Below the pieces are notes generated by a model that saw only the letters and a list, made by a program, of their open reading frames with translations, was not told the origin of the DNA and made no database searches. The position numbers and the translations under genes are program-made. From NCBI GenBank assembly GCA_036770645.1, contig DAIPIU010000024.1:1-40815 (forward strand): a stretch of 40,815 nt of DNA, in the 5' to 3' direction. Source of the stretch: Rubrimonas sp036770645 (GTDB lineage Bacteria; Pseudomonadota; Alphaproteobacteria; Rhodobacterales; Rhodobacteraceae). Numbering within the stretch: position 1 is the first letter of the stretch; each line of letters begins with the position of its first letter. Shown piece by piece: positions 32,680-40,508 of the stretch.

Positions 32680-33722
32680 CCGCCGATCTGCGCATCGACG
32701 GCGTCGCCCGCCGCTATGGCGCGGTCGCGGCGCTGGGCGGCGTCACGCTCGACGTCCCCGCGGGCGCCTTCGTGGTGCTGCTGGGGCCGTCGGGCTGCGG
32801 CAAGACCACGCTGCTGTCGATCCTCGGCGGCTTCGTTCCGCCCAGCGAGGGCCGCGTGCTGATCGGCGGGCGCGACGTGACCCGCCTGCCCCCGAAGGAC
32901 CGGCCGACCACCACCGTCTTCCAGGATTACGCGCTGTTCCCGCACATGAGCCTGCTCGACAATGTCGCCTTCGGCCTGCGCATGCGCGGGGTCGGCCGCC
33001 GCGCCCGGGCGGATCGCGCGCGCGAAATGCTGGCGCTGGTGGGCCTGTCGGGGGCCGAGGCGCGGCGGCCGCACGAGATATCCGGCGGCCAGCGCCAGCG
33101 CGTGGCGCTCGCGCGCGCGCTGGCGGTGGACCCTGCGGTGCTGCTGCTGGACGAGCCGCTCGGCGCGCTCGACCTGCGGATGCGCCGCCAGATGCAGGAC
33201 GAGCTCAAGGCCATCCAGCGCCGCCTCGGCACCACCTTCGTCCATGTCACCCACGACCAGGAGGAGGCGATGGCCGTCGCCGACCGGATCGTGGTGATGA
33301 ACGCCGGGCGCATCGAGGACGAGGGCGCGCCCGCGGACGTCTACCTGCGGCCGCGGACCCTGTTCGCCGCCGCCTTCATGGGCGAGATCAACCGCATCCC
33401 CGGGCACGGCGCGGGCGGGCTGTTCCGCACCGCGCTGGGCGACCTGCCGCTGGCGGCGGAGGGCCCGCGCGTGCTGTGCGTGCGGCCCGAGGCGCTGGGC
33501 CCCGCCCCCTCCGGCCCCGCCCCCGCCGGCCCCGTCCTGCCGCTGGGCCGCGCGCGCGTCGTGGACGCGGCCTTCTTCGGCACGCACCATCGCGCCCGCA
33601 TGGCCCCGCTCGCCGCGCCGCAGGCGACGCTGCTGGTGCATCTGCCGCAGGCCGCGCATCCCCGGCCCGGCGACGAGATGGACCTGTTCGCGACCGCGCA
33701 CGCGCTGATGGAGGACGCATGA
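32676..33722 (+). CDS. ABC transporter ATP-binding protein (PotA/PotG-like)
   Basis: The 348-residue ATPase powers the importer. It has Walker A GPSGCGKTT (37-45), a Q-loop at Q83 (VFQDYALFPHMS), the signature ISGGQ (135-139), Walker B LLLDEP (156-161) and an H-loop in HVTHDQEEA. The C-terminal region (about 235-348) fits the TOBE-like regulatory domain of this subfamily, including the typical CVRPEAL block, and carries an odd Pro/Ala/Gly stretch (about 258-270). The ATG overlaps the permease stop as ATGA. Confidence 0.93.
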   Translation: MTADLRIDGVARRYGAVAALGGVTLDVPAGAFVVLLGPSGCGKTTLLSILGGFVPPSEGRVLIGGRDVTRLPPKDRPTTTVFQDYALFPHMSLLDNVAFGLRMRGVGRRARADRAREMLALVGLSGAEARRPHEISGGQRQRVALARALAVDPAVLLLDEPLGALDLRMRRQMQDELKAIQRRLGTTFVHVTHDQEEAMAVADRIVVMNAGRIEDEGAPADVYLRPRTLFAAAFMGEINRIPGHGAGGLFRTALGDLPLAAEGPRVLCVRPEALGPAPSGPAPAGPVLPLGRARVVDAAFFGTHHRARMAPLAAPQATLLVHLPQAAHPRPGDEMDLFATAHALMEDA

Positions 33723-34450
33723 GGCGCATCGACCCCGCCGACTGGTGGCGCGTCCGGTCCGTCGGCGACGGCGTGACCTGGATCGACGAGCCGCACATCC
33801 GCGAATTCTACCGCTGCAACCTCTGGCATGTGCGCGGCCGCGACACCGACCTGCTGGTGGACAGCGGCATGGGGGTGGTCAGCCTGCGCGCGCAGGTGCC
33901 GCTGGTCACCGGCCGCCCGGTCGAGGCGGTGGCCAGCCACACCCATTTCGACCACATCGGCTGCCACCACGAGTTCGAGCGCCGCCTCGTGCACGAGGCC
34001 GAGGCCGCGCTGCTGGCGCACCCCGCGCGCGCGGCGACCCTGGCCGATCCCTATGTCACCGACGCCATCTTCACCGCCCTGCCGCCCGCGCCGTACGAGA
34101 GCGCGCGATACGCCGTGAAGGCCGCCCCGGCGACGCGGATCCTGCGCGACGGCGACGTGGTCGACCTCGGCGACCGGCATTTCGAGGTGATCCACACCCC
34201 CGGCCATTCCCCCGGCGGCATCGCGCTGTGGGAGGCGGCGACGGGCCTGCTGTTCTCCGGCGACATCGTCTACGACGGCCCGCTGATCGAGGACACCTAC
34301 CACGCCGACGCCGCCGCCTACCGCCGCTCGATGGAGCGGCTGCTGGACCTGCCGGTGCGGGTCGTCCATGGCGGGCACTTCCCCAGCTACGGCCGGGACC
34401 GCCACCGCGCGATCATCCGCGGCTGGCTCGACGCGAAGGAGAGGGGATGA
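33719..34450 (+). CDS. MBL-fold metallo-hydrolase of the importer-ureohydrolase operon
   Basis: The 243-residue protein has a full set of metallo-beta-lactamase-fold ligands: H74-x-H76-x-D78-H79, H163 (HTPGHSPGG), D182 (FSGD) and H220 (VHGGH). The two-metal site is therefore intact, but the family ranges from lactonases to thioesterases and glyoxalases, and no closer name is justified. Being locked between the ATPase and ureohydrolase genes by ATGA overlaps on both sides, it probably acts on the imported substrate or a product, for example hydrolysing a lactam, lactone or ester. No signal peptide is seen, so it is cytoplasmic. Confidence 0.85.
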   Translation: MRRIDPADWWRVRSVGDGVTWIDEPHIREFYRCNLWHVRGRDTDLLVDSGMGVVSLRAQVPLVTGRPVEAVASHTHFDHIGCHHEFERRLVHEAEAALLAHPARAATLADPYVTDAIFTALPPAPYESARYAVKAAPATRILRDGDVVDLGDRHFEVIHTPGHSPGGIALWEAATGLLFSGDIVYDGPLIEDTYHADAAAYRRSMERLLDLPVRVVHGGHFPSYGRDRHRAIIRGWLDAKERG

Positions 34451-35391
34451 GCCGCTTCAACCAGCCGCTGGGCGGCAACGCCATGCCCCGCTTCGGCGGC
34501 CCGGCCACCATGATGCGCCTGCCGACCCAGCCGACCGCCGCGGGGCTGGACGCCTGCTTCCTCGGGGTGCCCATGGACATCGGCACCTCCAACCGCCCCG
34601 GCGCCCGCCTCGGCCCGCGCCAGATCCGCGACGAAAGCCGGATGCTGCGGCCCTACAACATGGCCACCGGGGCCGCGCCCTTCGACCGCATGCAGGTCGC
34701 CGACATCGGCGACGTGCCGATCAACACCTTCGACCTGAAGAAATCCGTCGGCCTCATCGAGTCCTTCCTCGGCGATGTGCTGGCCCATGGCTGCGTGCCC
34801 CTGACGCTCGGTGGGGACCACACGCTGACCTGGCCGATCCTGCGGGCGATGAAGGCGCGGCACGGCCCCGTGGCGCTGATCCATGTGGACGCCCATGCCG
34901 ACGTCAACGACACCATGTTCGGCGAGCGCGTGGCCCATGGCTGCCCCTTCCGCCGCGCCTGGGAGGACGGCTGCCTGATCGGCGACCGCGTGGTGCAGAT
35001 CGGCCTGCGCGGCACCGGCTACGCGCCCGAGGATTTCGACTGGGGCCGCGCGCTGGGCTGGACCGTCGTGCCGGCCGAGGCCTGCTGGCACCGCAGCCTC
35101 ACGCCCCTGATGGCCGAGGTGCGGGCGCGGATCGGCGATGCGCCGGCCTATCTCAGCTTCGACATCGACAGTCTCGACCCCGCCTTCGCGCCCGGCACCG
35201 GCACGGCCGAGATCGGCGGGCTGACCACGGTGCAGGCCCTCGAGATCGTGCGCGGCTGCGCCGGGCTGAACCTCGTGGGCTGCGACCTCGTCGAGGTGTC
35301 GCCGCCCTACGACCCCTCGGGCAACACCGCGCTCATCGCGGCAAACCTGCTCTACGAGATGCTGTGCGTCCTGCCCGCCCCGCGCCGCTGA
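34447..35391 (+). CDS. Ureohydrolase, guanidinobutyrase/agmatinase family
   Basis: The 314-residue manganese enzyme has every ligand of the arginase fold: H125 (GGDHT), D148, H150 and D152 (VDAHAD), D239 and D241 (SFDIDS). It hydrolyses a guanidino group to urea and an amine. The N-terminal QPLGGNAMPRFGG and the MLRPYNMATGAAPFD block resemble, from memory, guanidinobutyrase GbuA of Pseudomonas aeruginosa more than E. coli SpeB, so 4-guanidinobutyrate or a related guanidino acid is the likeliest substrate; agmatine remains possible. Most relatives have Gly where S242 follows DID. The ATG overlaps the hydrolase stop as ATGA. Confidence 0.87.
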   Translation: MSRFNQPLGGNAMPRFGGPATMMRLPTQPTAAGLDACFLGVPMDIGTSNRPGARLGPRQIRDESRMLRPYNMATGAAPFDRMQVADIGDVPINTFDLKKSVGLIESFLGDVLAHGCVPLTLGGDHTLTWPILRAMKARHGPVALIHVDAHADVNDTMFGERVAHGCPFRRAWEDGCLIGDRVVQIGLRGTGYAPEDFDWGRALGWTVVPAEACWHRSLTPLMAEVRARIGDAPAYLSFDIDSLDPAFAPGTGTAEIGGLTTVQALEIVRGCAGLNLVGCDLVEVSPPYDPSGNTALIAANLLYEMLCVLPAPRR

Positions 35392-35402
35392 CGCGCGGAC
35401 CC

Positions 35403-35426
35403 GTCGCGCCGGCATCCCGGCGCGAC
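35403..35426 (+). terminator. Strong GC hairpin after the ureohydrolase gene
   Basis: GTCGCGCCGG at 35403-35412 pairs perfectly with 35417-35426 around a CATC loop, 11 bp past the stop. No T-run follows, so it may stabilise the 3' end or need Rho. Confidence 0.5.
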
Positions 35427-35499
35427 CGGTCGGCGGGATGCGGGCGGCGCCGCGCTGGCGGGGCGACCGACCGGCCCGCGTCGCGGCCCGGCGGTCGTC

Positions 35500-35575
35500 T
35501 GGTGCCGGTGAAGGGACTCGAACCCCCGACCCCATCATTACGAATGACGTGCTCTACCAGCTGAGCTACACCGGC
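35500..35575 (-). tRNA. tRNA-Thr(CGU)
   Basis: On the minus strand the 76-nt gene has acceptor arms GCCGGTG and CACCGGC, D-arm GCTC/GAGC, anticodon stem CGTCA/TGATG with loop TTCGTAA (anticodon CGT, reading ACG), T-loop TTCGAGT, discriminator A and an encoded CCA. The T-stem includes two G-U pairs. Its promoter lies directly upstream; a strong hairpin past the convergent ureohydrolase gene separates the units. Confidence 0.97.
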
Positions 35576-35585
35576 GACCGCGGCT

Positions 35586-35614
35586 GTCCTAGCCGGTCCC
35601 GCGGGCGGCGGCAA
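35586..35614 (-). promoter_or_regulatory. tRNA-Thr promoter
   Basis: On the minus strand, TTGCCG (35614-35609), 17 bp, TAGGAC (35591-35586), giving a start about 4 nt before the mature tRNA. This is a useful local example of the TAGG-type -10 box. Confidence 0.6.
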
Positions 35615-35655
35615 CACCGCCCGCGCATTGCCCCCGGCGGCGCGGGCCGTCCCTG

Positions 35656-37110
35656 TCAGGGGCGCGCGTCCGCGGCCTCGCGCACCGCTTCCTCGGCCGC
35701 CGCATCGTCCAGCGCGTCCTCGCGGGCCTTGTCGCCGTCCGCGTCCACCATCAGCGGCAGCATCGAGGCCGAGAACGACTCGGGCTCGGACGCCGTCTCG
35801 CGCCAGTCCAGCGCGTCGAAGGATCCGCAGGACGGGCAGACCGCCGACCAGTGCCCGGGCGCCGCGGCGCAGTTGTCGCAGACCCAGTGCGCGCCGCGCG
35901 GCGCCGTGATGGCCCGCGCGAGATAGGCGCGCACCACCGATTCGGCGCCGCCCTCGCCCTTCTCGACCGCCGCCATCATGGCCAGCGACCGATGGGTGGG
36001 GCTGCTCTCGGGAAGGGTGCCCAGCGCCTTGCGCGCCGCCGCCCAGTCATGGTCCGCGATGGCGAGATCCGCGGCCAGCAGCGCGGTCTCGGGGCTCTTC
36101 TCGTTCGCGGCCAGCAGGTCGCGGAACCGGCGCCGGCGCTCGGACGGGCTTTCGCCCGGCGACAGGGCGGCGAAGGCCTCCGCCAGCGCGGGCTGGGGCG
36201 CGATGCGCCAGGCCTCGCGCAGGATGCGGGCGGATTTCTTCGCGTCGCCGGCCTCCGCATGGGCCTCGGCCGCGAAGGCCGCCGCGGGCGCGAGGCCGGG
36301 GGCCAGCGACACGGCCTCGTCCGCGGCCTTCAGCGCCGCGACCTTCTCGCCCGCGGCGCGCAGGTCGCGCGCCATCTCGAGGGCCACCACCGCCGCGCGG
36401 CGGCGGGCCACGTCCTCGGGCAGGGTCTTGGCGCGCGCCATCGCGCCCAGCGTCGCCTTCGCGCCCTCCCAGTTGCCGGCCTTGACCTGCAGGTCGAACA
36501 GGGTGCGCTGCACCCCGGCGTCGCGCGGGCGGATGGCGAAGGCGTGCTCGGCCAGCTTCGCGGCGCGCTCGGTCTCGCCGGCCTTCACCGCCTGGGTCAG
36601 CAGGCCCTTCACGCCCAGGATCGCGGTCTCGGGCTCCTTGGCCAGCAGGCGGTAATGCGTGCGGGCCCCGTTCAGGTCGCCCTTGGCCTCGGCGATCTGG
36701 GCGTTGAGCAGCGAGGTCAGGTCGCGCGCCCCCAGCAGGCGCGTGGCCTTGCGCGCCGCGCCCTCGGCGCCCTTCAGGTTGCCCTCTGCCAGCGCGACCA
36801 TGCCCGTCGACAGCGCCTCGAGCCCGCGGCGCTCCTTGGCGCGCGCCCAGAAGCGCGACAGCGCGGTCTCGTCGCCCAGCAGGAAGCGGATGGTGGCGAT
36901 CGCGAGGCCGGCCAGCTTGAACAGCAGCCAGGCCGCCAGCATCAGCAGCGAGAATCCCAGCAGGAACTCGAGCGGCGTGAGCGGGGGATATTCGACGCCC
37001 TGGAACTCGAGCGCGACGCGGCCCTGGGTGTCCACCAGCAGGGCGAACACGAAATCGGCCACGATGAGCAGCGCGAGGAACAGCAGGACGCGGGCAATCA
37101 GCCAGATCAT
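35656..37110 (-). CDS. hemY: HemY-type TPR membrane protein with C-terminal zinc ribbon
   Basis: The 484-residue protein begins with two membrane helices (about 4-27 and 47-72), the HemY N-terminal domain, then a long helical region of TPR type (about 85-390). It ends with a CxxC-CxxC zinc ribbon: C411, C414, C425 and C428, followed by FDALDW and an acidic tail. HemY of this kind is a scaffold linked to heme synthesis and is unrelated to the HemY protoporphyrinogen oxidases of Gram-positives. Its place behind hemC, hemD and mic60 fits relatives. GGACCCCCCC precedes the ATG. Confidence 0.9.
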   Translation of the reverse strand: MIWLIARVLLFLALLIVADFVFALLVDTQGRVALEFQGVEYPPLTPLEFLLGFSLLMLAAWLLFKLAGLAIATIRFLLGDETALSRFWARAKERRGLEALSTGMVALAEGNLKGAEGAARKATRLLGARDLTSLLNAQIAEAKGDLNGARTHYRLLAKEPETAILGVKGLLTQAVKAGETERAAKLAEHAFAIRPRDAGVQRTLFDLQVKAGNWEGAKATLGAMARAKTLPEDVARRRAAVVALEMARDLRAAGEKVAALKAADEAVSLAPGLAPAAAFAAEAHAEAGDAKKSARILREAWRIAPQPALAEAFAALSPGESPSERRRRFRDLLAANEKSPETALLAADLAIADHDWAAARKALGTLPESSPTHRSLAMMAAVEKGEGGAESVVRAYLARAITAPRGAHWVCDNCAAAPGHWSAVCPSCGSFDALDWRETASEPESFSASMLPLMVDADGDKAREDALDDAAAEEAVREAADARP

Positions 37111-37131
37111 GGGGGGGTCCTCGTTGAAGCC

Positions 37132-37176
37132 CCGCAGGGGCCTGCGGTGTCGGGCGCGGGGCCGGCGGCCCCGCGC
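37132..37176 (-). other. Two hairpins between mic60 and hemY
   Basis: On the minus strand, GCGCGGGGCC pairs perfectly with GGCCCCGCGC around GCC (37176-37154), then CCGCAGG pairs with CCTGCGG around CC (37147-37132). They occupy most of the 69-bp gap. Neither has a U-run; they could cause partial termination or mark an mRNA processing site. Confidence 0.45.
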
Positions 37177-37179
37177 GCT

Positions 37180-38547
37180 CTACAGGGTGCCGGCCAGCTC
37201 GGCGCGCCAGTTCGCCAGCGCGGCGTCGGCGGCGCTGCGCAGCGTCGCGCCCTCGACCCAGTCGGCCATCGCGGCCTGCGCCTCGGCGGGCAGGGCGGCG
37301 ATGCCCGCCAGCGCGGCGTCGAGGTCGCCGTTGAACAGCGCCATCCGGGCGCGGCTCAGCACGGCCGGAGCGCTGTCGCCCGCCACCGCCTCGGTGGGCA
37401 GGCCGGTGACCTTGGCCTGGATGCGGGCGATCACGCCCGCCAGCGCCTGGTCCGATTTCTCCGCATCGCCCACCAGCGCCGCCTCGATGGCGGCATAGGC
37501 GGCCTGCGGGAAGGTCGCCTTCAGCGCCTCGCGCGTCGGCGCGCCCCTGGCCGCGGCCGCGGCCAGCGCCTCGGGCGGCGCGGCCTCCGCGGCGGCGGCC
37601 AGGTCCTCCAGCGCCTCGGGGAAGGGCGTGCCAAGCGTCATGGCGCGGTCGATCTGGCCGAGCGCGGCGCTGACGGCGGCATAGCGGCGCGCGGCCTCCG
37701 CCTGCTCCTCGGCCAGTTCGCGCCAGGCGAGCTCCTCGCGCTGGCCCTCCTCCAGCGCGGCGATGCGCGCCTCGTACTCCTCGGGCGCGGCGGCGCCGGC
37801 GTTCGCCAGACCGTCCTCCAGGCGCGCGGCCAGGGCCCCGATCTCGGCGCGCAGGGCCTTGAGCGCGCTCTCCGCCTCCGCCACGCGGCCGGCCAGCGCC
37901 GGATCGCCCGACCCGGATGCGCCGCCGCCGGCCTCGACCGCCGCCAGCCGGGCGGCGAGATCGGCGAGACCGGAATCGAGATCGCCGATCCGCGCCGCCG
38001 CGCCCGCGGCCTCGGCGCCCGCGGCCTCGGCCGCGGTCCGCGCGGCGCCGGCATCGGCCTGCGCGGCGGCCAGACCGCCGGCCAGCGCCTCGACGCGCCC
38101 GGACAGGGCGGGGTCGCCCCCCGCCGCGGGCAGGCCGAACAGCGCCGTCACCGCGGGCGGCAGGGAGTCGGCGAAGCTCAGCGCGCCGATGCCGCCGCCC
38201 AGCACGAGGCCGAGCGCCGCGAGGGCGCGCGTCAGCAGGCTCGACCGCGGCTTCGGCGCGGGCGCGGGCGTCGCCGGGGACACCGCGGCGGGGGCGGGCC
38301 GGGCCGCGGCGGGCGCGGGGTCGCCGCCGCCGCCGGCTGATGCCGCGGCCGCCACCACGGCCGCGCCGGCGGCCAGCGCCGCGTCGGAGGGGCCGTCCGC
38401 GGCCGCGGTGTCGCCGCCCGTCGTCGGGGCGCCGTCGGACATCGCTGCGTCGCTCGGGGCCGGGCCCTCGGGGGACATGCCGCCCGGGTCCGCCTTCCCC
38501 TTGTCGCCGCCGGCCGCTTCGGGCTCGATCCTGTTGTCGCCGCTCAT
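37180..38547 (-). CDS. Mitofilin/Mic60-like inner-membrane protein
   Basis: The 455-residue protein has an acidic, disordered N-terminus (about 1-100), one membrane helix (about 104-126), a long Ala/Glu-rich coiled coil (about 145-285) and a helical C-terminal mitofilin-type domain (about 290-455). This layout plus location between hemD and hemY is that of the alphaproteobacterial Mic60 homologues, which shape inner-membrane invaginations and are ancestral to mitochondrial Mic60. The name rests on architecture and context because the sequence is too Ala-rich for confident motif reading. GGAGGGACCATC precedes the ATG. Confidence 0.82.
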   Translation of the reverse strand: MSGDNRIEPEAAGGDKGKADPGGMSPEGPAPSDAAMSDGAPTTGGDTAAADGPSDAALAAGAAVVAAAASAGGGGDPAPAAARPAPAAVSPATPAPAPKPRSSLLTRALAALGLVLGGGIGALSFADSLPPAVTALFGLPAAGGDPALSGRVEALAGGLAAAQADAGAARTAAEAAGAEAAGAAARIGDLDSGLADLAARLAAVEAGGGASGSGDPALAGRVAEAESALKALRAEIGALAARLEDGLANAGAAAPEEYEARIAALEEGQREELAWRELAEEQAEAARRYAAVSAALGQIDRAMTLGTPFPEALEDLAAAAEAAPPEALAAAAARGAPTREALKATFPQAAYAAIEAALVGDAEKSDQALAGVIARIQAKVTGLPTEAVAGDSAPAVLSRARMALFNGDLDAALAGIAALPAEAQAAMADWVEGATLRSAADAALANWRAELAGTL

Positions 38548-38605
38548 GATGGTCCCTCCTCCGCCATGCGCCGCGAAGCCTAGCCGAGGTCGCGCGCGGC
38601 GGCCA

Positions 38606-38628
38606 CGCCCTAGATCAGGGCGCGTCAA
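38606..38628 (-). promoter_or_regulatory. Palindrome next to a -35-like box upstream of mic60
   Basis: On the minus strand, TTGACG (38628-38623) is followed by the inverted repeat CGCCCT-GATCT-AGGGCG (38622-38606), exactly 17 bp long. The -10 position reads TGGCCG, a poor match, so this may be an operator more than a working promoter. Confidence 0.3.
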
Positions 38629-38669
38629 GCCGTCCCGCCGCCCCCGAACGCGGCCCCGCAGCCCGTCCC

Positions 38670-39530
38670 TCAGCCAGCCCCAGCAGCCCGTCCCGCGGCC
38701 CTGGCCGCGGCCTCGCCGCGCAGCGCCGCGAGGGCCGCCTCGACCGCCGCGCCGTCGGGCCGCCCGGCCGCGGTCACGCGCGCGAAGCCGCAGCGCGCGA
38801 GCGGCCGCGCCGCGGCCGCGCTGATCGCCACCGCCACGGTTCCCGCGAGCCCCGCCCGCCACGCATCGGCGAGCCCGGCGAAGGTCTCGGCCGCGCGCGG
38901 CGAATAGAACAGCGCCGCGTCCACCGCGCCCGCCTCCAGCGCCGCCGCGACGGCATCGGGGGCCGCGGTCGCGGGGCGCGCCGCATAGGCCACGGCCTCG
39001 CGCACCGCGAAGCCCGCCGCGCGCAGCGCGCCCGCTGGATCCCCCGCCACGGCCTCGCCGCGGAGGAACAGCACCGGCCCCGCCGCGGGGTCGAGCCGCC
39101 GCGCCGCCCAGGCCGCCAGGGCGGCCCCATCGCCCGGACCGGGGGGGCATTCGGCCGCCAGCCCCGCCGCGCGCGCCGCGCGCGCCGTCGCCGCCCCCAC
39201 GCACAGCGCGGGCGGCGGCGCGGCGCCCAGCCGGCCGGCCGCGGCGCGCGCGGCATTGGCCGAGGTCAGCAGCAGCGCCTGCGCGCCCGCCACGGGAAGC
39301 GGCCCGACGCCGGCCTCGATCTCGAGAAGGGGCCAGGGCAGGGGGCGCCAGCCGGCCGCGGCCAGCCGCGCGCACAGCGGCCCGGCATCGGCCGCGGGCC
39401 GCGTCACCAGCACCGCGGGCGGCGGCGCGTCCGCGTCCGGCGACCCGGAGGCGGACCGTTCCCCGCCGCCGGCCGCCGGCCCCGGGACCGCCGCCCCGCC
39501 CGATCCCGGCCCGGGCGCGCGCGCGCTCAC
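38670..39530 (-). CDS. hemD: Uroporphyrinogen-III synthase
   Basis: The 286-residue protein cyclises hydroxymethylbilane to uroporphyrinogen III. The family is weakly conserved; recognisable parts are VLVTRPAADAGPLCARLAAAGW (after an unusual 40-residue Pro/Gly/Ser-rich N-terminus), LLTSANAARA, the central CVGAATARAARAAG and the later ALFYSPRAAETF. GTG at 39530 overlaps the hemC stop as GTGA, which supports this start and the long N-terminus, although an internal start cannot be excluded. Context between hemC and mic60 makes the name firm. Confidence 0.9.
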   Translation of the reverse strand: MSARAPGPGSGGAAVPGPAAGGGERSASGSPDADAPPPAVLVTRPAADAGPLCARLAAAGWRPLPWPLLEIEAGVGPLPVAGAQALLLTSANAARAAAGRLGAAPPPALCVGAATARAARAAGLAAECPPGPGDGAALAAWAARRLDPAAGPVLFLRGEAVAGDPAGALRAAGFAVREAVAYAARPATAAPDAVAAALEAGAVDAALFYSPRAAETFAGLADAWRAGLAGTVAVAISAAAARPLARCGFARVTAAGRPDGAAVEAALAALRGEAAARAAGRAAGAG

Positions 39531-40501
39531 GCGGCGAAGAAGTCCGGCCCGCCGCGCCGGCGCAGCTCCTCCGCCGCGTCCGCGCCCATCGCGGCGCCGT
39601 CGTCGCGCCCGCCGCTGCGCTCGGTCGCAATGCGCTCGGATCCGTCGGGCCGGATGATCTCGGCGCGCAGCCGCAGCCCGGCCCCCTCAAGCGTCGCGAG
39701 GCCCCCGATCGGCGTGCGGCACGACCCGTCCAGCCCGGCCAGCAGCGCCCGCTCGGCGGCCAGCCGCGCATGGGTGTCGGCGCAGGCCAGCGGCGCCAGC
39801 AGGGCGCGCACGGCCTCGTCGTCGGCGCGCGTCTCGATGCCGATGGCCCCCTGCGCGACCGCCGGCAGCATGTCCTCGGGCGCGATGGGCGCGCGGATGA
39901 TGGCTTCCAGCCCCAGCCGGCGCAGCCCGGCGCAGGCGAGGAAGGTCGCCGCCGCCACGCCCTGCTCCAGCTTCGCCAGCCGCGTCTGCACATTGCCGCG
40001 GAACTCGACCACGCGCAGGTCGGGGCGGCGGTGCAGCAGCTGCGCGCGGCGGCGCAGCGAGGATGTGCCGACCACCGTGCCCGCCGGCAGCGCCGCGAGA
40101 CCCTCATGCGCGGGCGACACGAAGGCGTCGCGCACGTCCTCGCGCGGCAGATAGGCGACAAGGGACAGGCCCTCCGGCAGGGCCGTCGGCATGTCCTTCA
40201 TCGAATGCACCGCAAGGTCGATCTCGCGCGCCAGCAGCGCCTCCTCGATCTCCTTGGTGAACAGGCCCTTGCCGCCGATCTCGGACAGGGCGCGGTCCAG
40301 CACCCGGTCGCCGGTGGTCTTGATCACCGCGATGGCGAAGGCGGCCTCGGGCAGCCCGTGGGCGGCCATCAGGCGCGCCCGCGTCTCGTACGCCTGGGCG
40401 AGGGCGAGGGCGGAGCCCCGGGTCCCGATCCGCAGCGGCCGGTCCGGCGACGGCAGGTCGGGCGAGGGGCGCGGGGCGGGGGGGGGAGATTGCGCGGCCA
40501 T
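39527..40501 (-). CDS. hemC: Hydroxymethylbilane synthase (porphobilinogen deaminase)
   Basis: The 324-residue cytoplasmic enzyme joins four porphobilinogens. Signatures are LRIGTRGSALALAQ, HSMKDMP with catalytic D103, GTSSLRRRAQ, VEFRGNVQTRLAKL and the dipyrromethane-cofactor cysteine C261 (GSCRTPIGG). An N-terminal Pro-rich tail (about 1-20) precedes the fold and is encoded partly by a run of nine C. The ATG has no ribosome site but stands 7 nt after a TAGCAC box, suggesting a leaderless mRNA. It is divergent from tsaD, a common alphaproteobacterial arrangement. Confidence 0.95.
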   Translation of the reverse strand: MAAQSPPPAPRPSPDLPSPDRPLRIGTRGSALALAQAYETRARLMAAHGLPEAAFAIAVIKTTGDRVLDRALSEIGGKGLFTKEIEEALLAREIDLAVHSMKDMPTALPEGLSLVAYLPREDVRDAFVSPAHEGLAALPAGTVVGTSSLRRRAQLLHRRPDLRVVEFRGNVQTRLAKLEQGVAAATFLACAGLRRLGLEAIIRAPIAPEDMLPAVAQGAIGIETRADDEAVRALLAPLACADTHARLAAERALLAGLDGSCRTPIGGLATLEGAGLRLRAEIIRPDGSERIATERSGGRDDGAAMGADAAEELRRRGGPDFFAA

Positions 40502-40508
40502 GGCGGCG

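Noticed and set aside
34447..35391. Simple speB (agmatinase) label
   Set aside because: The N-terminal and central blocks look closer to guanidinobutyrase; substrate is unproven, so no symbol was given.
35500..35575. tRNA-Thr as an integration site for a mobile element
   Set aside because: No integrase, no direct repeat of the tRNA end, and core genes on both sides.
35438..35926. Plus-strand open frame overlapping the tRNA gene
   Set aside because: It reads through the antisense of a well-formed tRNA-Thr and of hemY; no motif.
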